Positions 7,220-15,831 are shown, counted from the stretch's first letter. The stretch is 39,724 bases of DNA from Schlegelella_A sp038241255 (GCA_038241255.1 JBBRFW010000025.1:1-39724), one strand, 5' to 3'. Notes: generated from the letters alone by a model not told the origin. A program made the numbers and translations.

Positions 7220-8721
7220 ACGTCAAACGCTTTACTGCGCGCAACTCGCGCGAAGCCCTCCGTCTGGTCCGCGAGGCGCTCGGCGACGACGCCATCGTGC
7301 TCTCGACCAAGCCCGCCGCCACCGGAGTCGAGGTCATGGCGATGGCGCCGGAGAGCCTCGGCCGGCTCGAGGCCATGGCCTCGGACGCGGCCGGCACCGA
7401 GATCCCGTCAACCCGCGCGGCCGCCCAGCTCGCCGCGACCAGCGCCGAGGAAGACGCCGAGCGGCTGTCGATGAGCACGCTCTCCTTCCAGGACTACGTC
7501 AGGAAGCGCATGCTGAAGCGTCGCCAGGCCTCGCGCGACGCGACCCAGGTCGCCGCGCCGGCCGCGCCTGCGCCCACCGCCGCCGTGCCCGGCGCGTCGA
7601 TGATCGGCACCCGCATCGACATGCGCCTCGACGACGACGAAGCGTTCGCCGACGAGATCGCGGTGCCGCGGCCCGAGCCCGTCTCGGCCCCTGTCGCCGC
7701 TCCCGGGCGCGAGTCCGAGCCGGCGCATTCGCTCGCCGACTCGCCCGACGTCGGCTTCGACGCCGCCGCCGCGCTTCGCCGCGACAGCGACCTGTTAAGC
7801 GAGCTGCGTGCGGTGAAAGGCCTGATCGAGGAGCGCTTCGGCGTCCTCGCCTTCATGGAGAAGCTGCAGCGCCATCCCGCCGAAGCTCGCCTCGCCCAAA
7901 AGCTCCTCGACTGCGGCTTCTCGCCGATGCTCGTTCGCAAGATGGCCGACGGATTCAACGCCGACGCCGGTGACGAGGCCGACTGGGCCGCGCAAATCCT
8001 CGAGCGCAATCTGCGCACCGCCGCGTCTCACGAGGCGATCGAAGACCGCGGCGGCGTGTTCGCCCTGATCGGCGCCACCGGCGTCGGCAAGACGACGACG
8101 ACCGCCAAGATCGCCGCCGCCTTCGCCGCCCGCCACGGCGCCGCCAACCTCGGCCTGATCACGCTCGACGCCTATCGCGTCGGCGCTCACGAGCAGCTGC
8201 GCGCGTACGGCCGCATCCTCGGCGTGCCAGTGCACACCGCCCACGACCGCGCCTCACTCGAGGACCTGCTCGAGCTGCTGACCGCCAAGAAGATGGTCCT
8301 CATCGACACCGCCGGCATGGCGCAGCGCGACGCGCGGACCCGGGAGCTGCTCGAGATGCTCTCGCACCGCAGCGTGCAGCGCCTGCTCGTCGTCAACGCC
8401 GCCTCCCAAGGCGAGACGATCGAGGACGTGCTGGTCGCCTATCGCGCAGGCACCTGCGCGGGCGTCGTCCTCAGCAAGCTCGACGAAGCGATCAAGCTCG
8501 GCCCGGCGCTCGACGCGGCGATCCGCCACAAGCTCACGGTGGTCGGCATCGCCAACGGCCAGCGCGTGCCCGAGGACTGGCATCGCCTGTCGTCCCACGC
8601 CCTGGTGCAGCGGGCGATGCGCGGCGGCGGCAGCGCCGCCTGGCGCCTCGACGCCGCCGAGATGAACCTCGTCTTCGCGACCGCGCCCGGTGTCACCGCC
8701 GGCAATGCGCTCACCGCGTGA
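7216..8721 (+). CDS. flhF: FlhF, SRP-family GTPase that places the flagellum
   Basis: 501 residues. Residues 1-80 form the N-terminal basic domain (MNVKRFTARNSREALRLVRE, the usual FlhF opening). A long low-complexity Ala/Pro-rich linker follows (about 95-195), then the NG GTPase domain: P-loop GATGVGKT at 286-293, LIDTAGM (G3) and SKLDEA (G4). FlhF dimerises on GTP and marks where the flagellar base forms; FlhG stimulates its GTPase. Adjacent flhG overlaps by 4 nt (GTGA), so the pair is translated together. Confidence 0.96.
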   Translation: MNVKRFTARNSREALRLVREALGDDAIVLSTKPAATGVEVMAMAPESLGRLEAMASDAAGTEIPSTRAAAQLAATSAEEDAERLSMSTLSFQDYVRKRMLKRRQASRDATQVAAPAAPAPTAAVPGASMIGTRIDMRLDDDEAFADEIAVPRPEPVSAPVAAPGRESEPAHSLADSPDVGFDAAAALRRDSDLLSELRAVKGLIEERFGVLAFMEKLQRHPAEARLAQKLLDCGFSPMLVRKMADGFNADAGDEADWAAQILERNLRTAASHEAIEDRGGVFALIGATGVGKTTTTAKIAAAFAARHGAANLGLITLDAYRVGAHEQLRAYGRILGVPVHTAHDRASLEDLLELLTAKKMVLIDTAGMAQRDARTRELLEMLSHRSVQRLLVVNAASQGETIEDVLVAYRAGTCAGVVLSKLDEAIKLGPALDAAIRHKLTVVGIANGQRVPEDWHRLSSHALVQRAMRGGGSAAWRLDAAEMNLVFATAPGVTAGNALTA

Positions 8722-9554
8722 TCGCGACGCTGCCCACTTCCGTTCGCCCCGACCCCATGCCGAACTTTTCGCGTCACGACCAGGCCGCCGGCCTGCGCCG
8801 GATGTTCGCTGGCGCCTGCGCCCGCTTCGTCCCGGTGGTCTCCAACCCGCACGTCGCCTGCGGCGGCGTGCTGCTCGAACGCCTCAGCACGGCCCTCGCC
8901 GAGCGCGGCGCGCGCGTCCTGGTCGTCGATGCCGGCGAGCGCGCCGGCGCGTCGGGCGAGATGGCAATGATCGACCTCGGCCAGTGCGTCGAGCGGCTCA
9001 CGCCGCAGGTCGACTTCCTCGCCGCGCGCGGCCTCGCCATCCGCTTCGTCGATGCCGCCGGCTCGACGCGCACGTTCCTCGAGCGCGCCGCCGAGGCGGC
9101 GCCGGGTTGCGACACCGTCATCGTCCACGCGCCGGCGAGCGAGCTCTGCCGCCTGTTCGCACTGCCGCGCCACGGCGGCGCGGCGCTGGCCGCGGCCGGA
9201 GTGCCGTGCCCGATTGTCGTCGCCGACGACCGGCCGCCGAGCGTCACTCACGCCTACGCCGCGATGAAGCTGCTCGCGCAGCGCGCTGGCTTTGTCGTCA
9301 GCGAGCTGCTGCTCGGCGCGTCGCCGCATTCGCCGCGCGCCGAGCGCATCGCCGCCAAGCTTGCCGGCTGCGCCGACAACTTTTTCGCCGGCGTGCTGCG
9401 CGACTGGGCCCGCGTCGACCCTGCCGGCGACCCATGCGAGCCGCCGGGCGACGACCTGCGCCGTCTCGTCGCCGCGCGCTTCGAGAACGATGCCGCGATC
9501 GGCACGGTCGCCCGACCGGCGGCACGCCGCGAGAGTGCAGGGGCAGTTCAATGA
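8718..9554 (+). CDS. flhG: FlhG/FleN-like MinD-family protein with degenerate ATP site
   Basis: 278 residues from GTG at 8718, which overlaps the flhF stop as GTGA; an in-frame ATG at 8757 would give 265 residues and a more usual FlhG N-terminus. The motif DQAAGLR (residues 21-27 from GTG) is the helix by which FlhG activates FlhF GTPase. A MinD-like alternation of strands follows (RVLVVDAG, DTVIVHAP, PCPIVVADD). However, the place where GKGGVGKT should stand reads NPHVACGGVLLERL, with no Walker A lysine. Position between flhF and fliA supports the assignment strongly. It probably still contacts FlhF but may not bind ATP; this is inference. Confidence 0.82.
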   Translation: MIATLPTSVRPDPMPNFSRHDQAAGLRRMFAGACARFVPVVSNPHVACGGVLLERLSTALAERGARVLVVDAGERAGASGEMAMIDLGQCVERLTPQVDFLAARGLAIRFVDAAGSTRTFLERAAEAAPGCDTVIVHAPASELCRLFALPRHGGAALAAAGVPCPIVVADDRPPSVTHAYAAMKLLAQRAGFVVSELLLGASPHSPRAERIAAKLAGCADNFFAGVLRDWARVDPAGDPCEPPGDDLRRLVAARFENDAAIGTVARPAARRESAGAVQ

Positions 9555-9568
9555 ATTCCGGAGCAACC

Positions 9569-10282
9569 ATGTACACCGCCAAAGGCCAGCTGGACCTGAA
9601 CTCGACGCTCAAGCAATACAGCGGGCTGGTCCGTCGCCTGGCGCACCAGATGATCGCCAAGCTGCCGGCCAACGTCGAGATCGACGACCTGATCCAGGTC
9701 GGCATGATCGGCCTGACCGACGCGCTCTCGCGCTTCGACGCCGCCCAGGGCGTGCAGTTCGAGACCTTCGCGACCCAGCGGATCCGCGGCGCGATGCTCG
9801 ACGAGCTGCGCGGCAACGACTACCTCTCGCGCGGCACGCGCAAGCACCAGCGCTCGATCGAATCGGCGGTCGCCAAGCTCGAGCAGCAGCTCGGCCGCGC
9901 GCCGCACGAAAGCGAGATCGCCAAGGAGATGGCCATCACGCTGGCCGAATACCAGGAGCTCCTCGGCAAGGTGCGCGGCACCCAGCTCGTCTACCTCGAG
10001 GACATGTCGGGCGCCGAAGGCGACAGCGACTTCCTCGACCGCCACGTCGTCGACTCCGAATCGAACCCGCTCGCCCAGCTGCAGGATCAGCGCATGCGCG
10101 GCGCGCTGATCGAAGCGATCAAGGTTTTGCCCGAGCGCGAGCAGTACGTGATGAGCATGTACTACGAGCACGACATGAACCTGAAAGAGATCGCGGCGGT
10201 GCTCAAGGTGACCGAGTCGCGCGTCTGCCAGCTGCACAGCCAGTCGATCGCGCGTTTGCGGGTCAGGCTGCGCGAATACTGA
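9569..10282 (+). CDS. fliA: FliA, flagellar sigma factor 28
   Basis: 237 residues from ATG at 9569, which has a GGAG ribosome site 5-6 nt upstream and gives the family start MYTAKGQLD. An ATG at 9551 overlapping the flhG stop (ATGA) would add six residues. Sigma regions are visible: 2 (DDLIQVGMIGLTDALSRFD and IRGAMLDELR), 3 (ELEQQLGRAPHESEIAKEM-like segment) and 4 (LPEREQYVMSMYYEHDMNLK, then VTESRVCQLHSQSIARL). FliA directs class III genes; the sigma-28-like site before motA is a candidate target. It is the last canonical flagellar gene of this run. Confidence 0.96.
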   Translation: MYTAKGQLDLNSTLKQYSGLVRRLAHQMIAKLPANVEIDDLIQVGMIGLTDALSRFDAAQGVQFETFATQRIRGAMLDELRGNDYLSRGTRKHQRSIESAVAKLEQQLGRAPHESEIAKEMAITLAEYQELLGKVRGTQLVYLEDMSGAEGDSDFLDRHVVDSESNPLAQLQDQRMRGALIEAIKVLPEREQYVMSMYYEHDMNLKEIAAVLKVTESRVCQLHSQSIARLRVRLREY

Positions 10283-10283
10283 G

Positions 10284-11099
10284 ATGCAGCGCTGGCGCCG
10301 GCTTCCGAGGACGGCGAGCGCCGCCGGGCTGGCCTACGCGGGGCCGGAGCGGCGCCGTTTCGTCAATCGCAGTTGGCCGCTACCGGCGTTCGCGGCGTGG
10401 GCCGGGTGCTGGATCGTCTTCGCTTCGGTGGCGCAGCTCGGCGCGGCGCCCGCTGCGGCGTTCGTCGCCGCCGGCATCGTCGGCGCGGCGCTTTCGCTCG
10501 TCGGTGCGACGCCTTGGCGGCGCATCTTCGTCGGCTGCGGGTTTCCGCTGTCCTTCGCAGTCACGGGAAGTGCCGCCGTGCTGCCGGCTTGGGCGTGGCT
10601 GCTGCCGCTCGCGCTCCTCGCCCTCGTCTATCCGCGCCACGCCTGGCGCGACGCGCCGATCTTTCCGACGCCGACGGGCTCGCTTCGGGACCTCGCGCAA
10701 GGCGTTCCGCTCGAGAGCGGCGCCGCCATTCTCGACGCGGGCTCCGGGCTCGGTGCGGGGCTCATCGAGCTGCATCGCGAGTATCCGGGTGCCCGGCTCG
10801 AGGGCATCGAGTGCAGTTGGCCGCTGTGGCTCGCCGGCGCGGCACGCTGCCGCTTCGCGAGTGTCCGGCGCGGCGACTTTTGGAGCGCCGACTGGTCACA
10901 CTTCGCGCTGGTCTACCTGTTCCAGCGCCCCGAGAGCATGGCCCGGGCTGCCGCGAAGGCGACCCACGAGCTGAAGCCCGGCGCTTGGCTGGCCAGCCTC
11001 GAATTCGAGGTCCCGACCTGGCTGCCGCAGCTGGTGCTCGAGGGCCGCGACGGTCGCCGCGTCTGGCTCTATCGGGCGCCGTTTCGCAGCCTGGGCTGA
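10284..11099 (+). CDS. Membrane-associated class I SAM-dependent methyltransferase
   Basis: 271 residues, starting 1 nt after the fliA stop and so almost certainly coupled to it. Residues about 30-115 hold two or three hydrophobic segments (FAAWAGCWIVFASVAQL, AAFVAAGIVGAALSLVG, AWAWLLPLALLALV). The rest is a short Rossmann methyltransferase: motif I ILDAGSGLGAGLIELH, the acidic end of strand 2 in LEGIECS, and a later LKPGAWLASLEFEVP. The catalytic target is unknown. A role in modifying a flagellar or membrane component is possible because of the position but is only inference. Confidence 0.75.
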   Translation: MQRWRRLPRTASAAGLAYAGPERRRFVNRSWPLPAFAAWAGCWIVFASVAQLGAAPAAAFVAAGIVGAALSLVGATPWRRIFVGCGFPLSFAVTGSAAVLPAWAWLLPLALLALVYPRHAWRDAPIFPTPTGSLRDLAQGVPLESGAAILDAGSGLGAGLIELHREYPGARLEGIECSWPLWLAGAARCRFASVRRGDFWSADWSHFALVYLFQRPESMARAAAKATHELKPGAWLASLEFEVPTWLPQLVLEGRDGRRVWLYRAPFRSLG

Positions 11100-11161
11100 A
11101 TCGTCAGCCGCGCTGTGCGCCGCCCTTCTTGCGTCGGCCGCCGAAGCCATTGCAGGCCAGC

Positions 11162-11302
11162 TCAGCCGCCCTTGTGGGCGCGCTTGCCAGGGTTCTTCTT
11201 GCGCGTCGACTTGCCGCGCTCGAGGCTGCGCTTCTGCCCGGTCCGCTTGGTCTGGGGGATCGCTGCGCGCGGCTTGTCGCCGGTGCCGGTGTTGTCGGCC
11301 AT
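11162..11302 (-). CDS. Small highly basic protein, unknown function
   Basis: 46 residues from an ATG at 11302 preceded by a strong ribosome site (AGGAG, 6 nt spacing). About a third of the residues are Lys/Arg, clustered in TGQKRSLERGKSTRKKNPGK and ending RAHKGG. No cysteine, membrane segment or known domain is visible; it looks disordered and nucleic-acid-binding in character. A longer in-frame start at 11344 lacks a ribosome site. Convergent with the methyltransferase and on the same strand as the downstream-lying hydrolase and argH, but separated from the hydrolase stop by 80 nt. I do not recognise the family. Confidence 0.6.
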   Translation of the reverse strand: MADNTGTGDKPRAAIPQTKRTGQKRSLERGKSTRKKNPGKRAHKGG

Positions 11303-11381
11303 GGTGTTCTCCTGAAAGTCGCGCACGGTACACGATCGCGACAAGTGCCCGCGCGATGGTTGCTTTCGCGGGCCGGGCCGC

Positions 11382-12266
11382 TCAGCGCGGCGGCGTGGAA
11401 TCGATGAATTGCACGACGTCGTCGAGCACCGGCGCGAGCCCGCGCAGCGGCCGCCCGAACGCGCCGACGAGAAGGGCGTGCGTGATGCCGTCGTACGTCC
11501 TGAGCGTGACCGAGCCTCCGACGGATCGCAACCGCGCGGCCATGGCCAACGTGCTGCGCTCCGGGCTCACGACCTTGTCATGGGTCGGCGCCGCGAGAAA
11601 CGCGGGCGGCGCGCCGGGCGCGACGTGCTCGATCGGCTGGGTGCCGGCGGGGTAGTCGGGATGGAAGAACACCGGCCGCGCCGGGCCGGGATCGAGCGGC
11701 AGGAATTCGTAAGGTCCGGCCAGGCCGATCCAGCCCGCGAGTTCGTTCCGTGCGCTGTGCCCCGTGGCCGCGAGCCAGCGCGCGTCGAGCGCGAGCATCG
11801 CGGCGTTGTAGCCGCCGGCGCTGTGACCCATCACGAACACGCGCCGAGGATCGCCGCCCAGACGCCTGCCGTGGTCGAGGCCCCAGGCGAGGGCGAGCGC
11901 GGAGTCGCGCAGGAATTCGGGGTAGCGCACCTCGGGATAAAGCCGGTAGTCGGCGAGGATGGCAACGATGCCGCGCTCGGCCAGGGCCGCGCCGACGAAG
12001 CGATAGTCGCTGCGATCGCCGGTGTTCCAAGAGCCGCCGTAGAAGAACACGACGACGGGCCAGCCCGCGGGCGAAGCGGCCGGCGCGGTCGGCACGTAGA
12101 CGTCGAGCCTCTGGCGCGCAAGCGGCCCGTATTCGATGCCTTCGTCGAGGCGATAGCGGTCGCTGCGCGCGAGCGCGTTCAGCGCCGCCAACGGCGAGCA
12201 GGCGGCGAGCGCGAGCAGCGCGGCGAGCGCGGCCGCCGCCGCGATCAGCGCTCGCGAGACGCGCAT
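11382..12266 (-). CDS. Lipoprotein alpha/beta hydrolase (esterase/kynurenine formamidase-like)
   Basis: 294 residues from ATG at 12266. This start is chosen because it gives a clean lipoprotein signal, MRVSRAL, then an Ala/Leu core, then lipobox LAAC with Cys23; an ATG at 12299 would overlap argH by 20 nt. The fold is alpha/beta hydrolase: oxyanion region VVVFFYGGSW, nucleophile elbow GHSAGG, a late Asp (PTHDKVVSP) and His (GITHALL), forming the Ser-Asp-His triad. It is probably an outer-membrane-anchored esterase of unknown substrate. It starts 13 nt after the argH stop on the same strand, so it is likely cotranscribed with argH. Confidence 0.85.
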   Translation of the reverse strand: MRVSRALIAAAAALAALLALAACSPLAALNALARSDRYRLDEGIEYGPLARQRLDVYVPTAPAASPAGWPVVVFFYGGSWNTGDRSDYRFVGAALAERGIVAILADYRLYPEVRYPEFLRDSALALAWGLDHGRRLGGDPRRVFVMGHSAGGYNAAMLALDARWLAATGHSARNELAGWIGLAGPYEFLPLDPGPARPVFFHPDYPAGTQPIEHVAPGAPPAFLAAPTHDKVVSPERSTLAMAARLRSVGGSVTLRTYDGITHALLVGAFGRPLRGLAPVLDDVVQFIDSTPPR

Positions 12267-12279
12267 CGCCGGAGCGCTC

Positions 12280-13692
12280 TTACCGGGAGGCCGGGGCACC
12301 GAGTCGCGCCCGATGCCGCGCGATCTGGGCCCGCACCTGTTCGGGCGCGGTGCCGCCGAGGACGTTGCGAGAGGCGAGCGAGCCGCGCAGCGTGAGCACG
12401 GCCTGCATGTCGGCGCCGATCGCCGGGTGGAAGCCCTGCAGCACGGCGAGCGGCAGCTCGCCCAGGTCGACGCCGAGCGTCATCGCATTCCTGACCGCGC
12501 GCGCGACCGCCTCGTGGGCATCGCGAAACGGCACGCCCTTCTTGACCAGCGCATCAGCGAGGTCGGTCGCTGTCGCATAGCCCAGGCGCGCAGCGCGCTC
12601 CATGGCCTCGGCCTTGACGGCGATGCCCGGAACCATCTCGATGAAGACGCGCAACGTGTCCTTCAGCGTGTCGACGCTGTCGAAGAGCGGCTCCTTGTCT
12701 TCCTGGTTGTCCTTGTTGTAGGCGAGAGGCTGACCCTTCATCAGCACCAGCAGGCTCATCAGGTGGCCGACGACGCGGCCGCTCTTGCCGCGCGCAAGCT
12801 CGGCGACGTCCGGGTTCTTTTTCTGCGGCATGATCGACGAGCCGGTCGTGAAGCGGTCGGCGAGCTCGATGAAGCCGAAGCTCTGACTCATCCAGATCAC
12901 GATCTCTTCGCTGAGGCGCGAGACGTGCAGCATGGCCAGGCTCGCCGCCGCCGTGAACTCGATCGCGAAGTCGCGGTCGCTTACCGCGTCGATGCTGTTC
13001 TGGCACACGCCGTCCATGCGCAGCGCCTTGGCCACCGCCTCGCGGTCGAGCGGATAGCTGGTGCCAGCGAGCGCCGCCGCGCCGAGCGGCAGGCGGTTGG
13101 TGCGCGCGCGCACCTCGAGCATCCGCTCGCCGTCGCGCGCGAACATCTCGACGTAGGCGAGTAGGTGGTGCGCGAACGAGACCGGCTGCGCCACCTGCAG
13201 GTGCGTGAATCCCGGCATCACCGTCTCGACGTGCTGCGACGCGAGCTCGACGAGCGCGCGCTGCAGCTCGGCGAGGAGGGCGCCGATGGCGTCGATCTCG
13301 TCGCGCAGCCAAAGCCGAACGTCGGTGGCGATCTGGTCATTGCGCGAGCGTCCGGTATGGAGGCGCTTGCCGGCGTCGCCGGCGATCTCGATCAGGCGCG
13401 CCTCGATGTTGAGGTGGACGTCTTCGAGGTCGACGCGCCAGGCGAATCCGCCGCGTTCGATTTCCTCGCTCACCGTCGCCAGGCCGCGCTCGATCGCCGA
13501 CAGGTCGGCGATGCTGATCACCTTGCAGTCGGCGAGCATCGCCGCGTGCGCGAGGCTGCCGGCGACGTCGGCGCGCCAGAGCCGTTTGTCGAACGCGACG
13601 CTGGCCGTGTAACGCTGGACGAGCTCGCTGGTCGGCTCCGAAAACAGCGCCGACCAAGCCTCGGATTTCTTCTCGAACTGGTTGGCGGACAT
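12280..13692 (-). CDS. argH: Argininosuccinate lyase
   Basis: 470 residues from ATG at 13692 (MSANQFEKKSEAWSALF); an open frame continues upstream without family similarity. It splits argininosuccinate into arginine and fumarate, the last step of arginine synthesis, in the cytoplasm as a tetramer. The fumarase/aspartase superfamily signature GSSIMPQKKNPD holds the catalytic Ser. HTGRSRNDQ and MPGFTHLQ are the other conserved active-site blocks. It is divergent from the algZ-like kinase with 161 nt between the starts, a familiar Burkholderiales arrangement. Confidence 0.98.
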   Translation of the reverse strand: MSANQFEKKSEAWSALFSEPTSELVQRYTASVAFDKRLWRADVAGSLAHAAMLADCKVISIADLSAIERGLATVSEEIERGGFAWRVDLEDVHLNIEARLIEIAGDAGKRLHTGRSRNDQIATDVRLWLRDEIDAIGALLAELQRALVELASQHVETVMPGFTHLQVAQPVSFAHHLLAYVEMFARDGERMLEVRARTNRLPLGAAALAGTSYPLDREAVAKALRMDGVCQNSIDAVSDRDFAIEFTAAASLAMLHVSRLSEEIVIWMSQSFGFIELADRFTTGSSIMPQKKNPDVAELARGKSGRVVGHLMSLLVLMKGQPLAYNKDNQEDKEPLFDSVDTLKDTLRVFIEMVPGIAVKAEAMERAARLGYATATDLADALVKKGVPFRDAHEAVARAVRNAMTLGVDLGELPLAVLQGFHPAIGADMQAVLTLRGSLASRNVLGGTAPEQVRAQIARHRARLGAPASR

Positions 13693-13853
13693 GTATCTCG
13701 GGGTTGCCGGGGCGGGCCAAGCGTGCTCATCCGCACGGATCGTTGTCGTCGCGAGCGCAACATGGGCCCCACGGCCGGGCGTCGGTTGGCGACAATCCCG
13801 AGCATGTGCCACGCCCGGATTCGCGCGATTCTATCGGCGGCGTCTCAGCTCCG

Positions 13854-14957
13854 ATGAGCCTGCCGTTGGCCGCACCGGTCGCCGCCGGCGAGCCCTCGTC
13901 GCGATCGACCGATTTCGGCGCGACCGTCTTCGACGTCGTCGCCCCGACCGCATCGCGCGTGCGCGGCCCGCAGTCGGCGTTCGACGTCTGTCATGTCGGC
14001 GTCGTCCTGCGCGCCCTGCTGTTCGTGCACGGCACGATGGCGATCGGCATGGTGTTCGGCGCCACCACGTTCGCCGGCTGGCTCGCGCTCACCGCAGCCG
14101 GCGCGAGCGTCGCCCTGCCTGCCGTGCTGATGTGGCTGCTCGGCGTCTGCGCGCTCAAGGCGCAGCTTGCGCGCGCGCCGCTGGCGCTGCAGTGGCTCAC
14201 CGTCGTCGCGCTCGGCGCGATCGCCGCGTTCTTCGCCTCTCAGCTCATCCTCGTTGTGCTCCCCGATGCGCCCAGCAACGGCGGCCTCGGCGCGCTGCTC
14301 GGCGCCGGGCCGGCGCTGGCCGGCGCGGCGATGGCGGCGGCGATCTTCCTCTGGCTGCGCCTGCTGGCGAAGGCGACGCTGCCCGCGGAGACGACGGCGC
14401 GGCTCGCCGAGCTGCAGTCGCGCATCCGCCCGCACTTCCTCTTCAACACCCTCAACACCGCGCTCACGCTGGTGCGCCTCGACCCGGCCAAGGCGGAGGG
14501 CGTGCTGGAGGACCTGGCCGAGCTCTTTCGTGTCGCGATCACCGAGACCACCGAGTCGGTCTCGCTCGGCGAGGAGGTCGATCTGGCGCAACGCTATCTC
14601 GACATCGAGCAGATCCGCTTCGGCAGCCGCTTGCATGTGAGCTGGGAGCTCGACGCGCAGGCCGCCACCGCGCGCGTGCCGCCGCTGCTGCTGCAGCCGC
14701 TGGTCGAGAACGCGGTCCGCCACGGCGTCGAGCCGTCGCCCGAAGGCGGCGTGATCCGCGTTCGAACCAAGGTCAAGCTTGGCCGCGCCGTGCTGTCGAT
14801 CGCCAACAGCGTGCCCAAGGAGCCTTCGCGGCCCGGGCACGGCATGGCGCTGAAGAACGTCCGCGAACGGCTGCGCCTCATGCACGACGTCGCCGCGCAG
14901 TTCGAGATGCGCCAGGACAAGGACGTGTTTCGGGTCCAGATCGTGGTGCCGCTATGA
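13854..14957 (+). CDS. algZ: LytS/AlgZ-type membrane sensor histidine kinase
   Basis: 367 residues from ATG at 13854; a GTG at 13806 would add 16 residues and the true start is uncertain. Residues about 60-175 contain four hydrophobic helices (5TM-like sensor without extracellular loop domain). The His_kinase (LytS) domain follows, with phosphoacceptor H194 in IRPHFLFNTLNT, then a HATPase with LLLQPLVENAVRHGVEP (N box) and GHGMALKNVRERL (G box). It would phosphorylate the LytTR regulator just downstream. In pseudomonads the AlgZ/AlgR pair controls alginate and twitching; here the targets are unknown. Confidence 0.88.
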   Translation: MSLPLAAPVAAGEPSSRSTDFGATVFDVVAPTASRVRGPQSAFDVCHVGVVLRALLFVHGTMAIGMVFGATTFAGWLALTAAGASVALPAVLMWLLGVCALKAQLARAPLALQWLTVVALGAIAAFFASQLILVVLPDAPSNGGLGALLGAGPALAGAAMAAAIFLWLRLLAKATLPAETTARLAELQSRIRPHFLFNTLNTALTLVRLDPAKAEGVLEDLAELFRVAITETTESVSLGEEVDLAQRYLDIEQIRFGSRLHVSWELDAQAATARVPPLLLQPLVENAVRHGVEPSPEGGVIRVRTKVKLGRAVLSIANSVPKEPSRPGHGMALKNVRERLRLMHDVAAQFEMRQDKDVFRVQIVVPL

Positions 14958-15016
14958 GCCGCCGGGCCGCTCCCAAGGCGAATGCCGCAGCGCGCCGCGC
15001 GGAGGTTGCTCTATGA
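14954..15016 (+). CDS. 20-codon coupling ORF between algZ and algR
   Basis: A 20-residue ORF (MSRRAAPKANAAARRAEVAL) starts in an ATGA overlap with the kinase stop and ends in an ATGA overlap with the regulator start. The ribosome site GGAGG for the regulator lies inside it (15001-15005). It is Arg/Ala-rich with no domain. It may be a leader that keeps ribosomes moving from kinase to regulator, or chance. Translation is unproven. Confidence 0.3.
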   Translation: MSRRAAPKANAAARRAEVAL

Positions 15017-15831
15017 GTGCAGACATGTCGCAGAGCCTGGATGAGGCTTCCAACACGCCCCTGCGGGTGCTCGTGGTCGACGACGAGGAGCTCGCGCGGT
15101 TGCGCCTGAAGAGCCTGGTCGGCGAATGCGGTGACCCCCATGCCGTCGTGGTCGGCGAAGCCGCGAACGCGGCGCAGGCGCTGGTCTGGCTGGCGACGCG
15201 CAGCTGCGACCTGCTCCTGCTCGACGTGCAGATGCCCGGCCGTGACGGCACCCAGCTCGCCGCCGAGCTGCGCCTGCGCAACCCGGCTCCCGCGATTGTC
15301 TTCGTCACCGCGCATGCAGAGCACGCGCTCAAGGCGTTCGACCTCGAGGCCGTCGACTACCTCACCAAGCCGGTGAAGCGCGAGCGACTGCAGGCGGCGC
15401 TGCGCCGCGTCGCCCAGCGCCTGGGCGCGCCGCCCGCCGTCGGCGCCGCCGCCAAGCCCGAGGAGGAGGGCCCGGTCATCGTCGTCAGCGACCGCGGCCG
15501 GATCATCCGCGTGCCGGTCGCCGACGTGCTCTACATGAAGGCCGAGCTGAAGTACGTGACGCTGCGCACCGCCGACCACACGCACGTGCTCGACGACTCG
15601 CTCGCCGAGCTCGAAGGCCGCCTCGGCGATCGCTTCCTGCGCGTCCACCGCAACGCGCTCGTCGCCCGGCGCGCGGTGCGCGCGCTCGAGCGACGAGCAA
15701 TCGCAGGCGAGAACCCCGACGACGGCCTCGAAGGCTGGGGCGTGTGCATCGCGCCGGTGAACGAGTGGCTCGCGGTGTCGCGCCGGCAGGTCGCGGCGGT
15801 GCGCGAGGCACTGGTCGCGGCCGAGCGCTAG
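15013..15831 (+). CDS. algR: LytTR-family response regulator (AlgR-like)
   Basis: 272 residues. A receiver domain (residues 17-135) has acid residues in VVDDEE, phosphoacceptor D71 (LLLLDVQMPG), Thr in FVTAHAEHAL and Lys in DYLTKPVKRERL. A LytTR DNA-binding domain follows (about 155-265) with VADVLYMKAELKYVTLRT and FLRVHRNALVARRAV. It binds direct-repeat sites as a transcription regulator. A GGAGG ribosome site sits 7 nt before the ATG. Partner of the kinase upstream. Gene order argH / kinase / regulator, near ppc and hemC, is as in relatives. Confidence 0.92.
   Translation: MSADMSQSLDEASNTPLRVLVVDDEELARLRLKSLVGECGDPHAVVVGEAANAAQALVWLATRSCDLLLLDVQMPGRDGTQLAAELRLRNPAPAIVFVTAHAEHALKAFDLEAVDYLTKPVKRERLQAALRRVAQRLGAPPAVGAAAKPEEEGPVIVVSDRGRIIRVPVADVLYMKAELKYVTLRTADHTHVLDDSLAELEGRLGDRFLRVHRNALVARRAVRALERRAIAGENPDDGLEGWGVCIAPVNEWLAVSRRQVAAVREALVAAER

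Noticed and set aside
8690..10974. Very long overlapping open frames on several strands (for example 9292-10974 and 13682-15016 on +, and the minus-strand frames over flhB, ppc and hemX)
   Set aside because: GC-rich DNA yields many long spurious frames. These have Arg/Pro/Ala-rich translations and lie entirely over well-supported genes.
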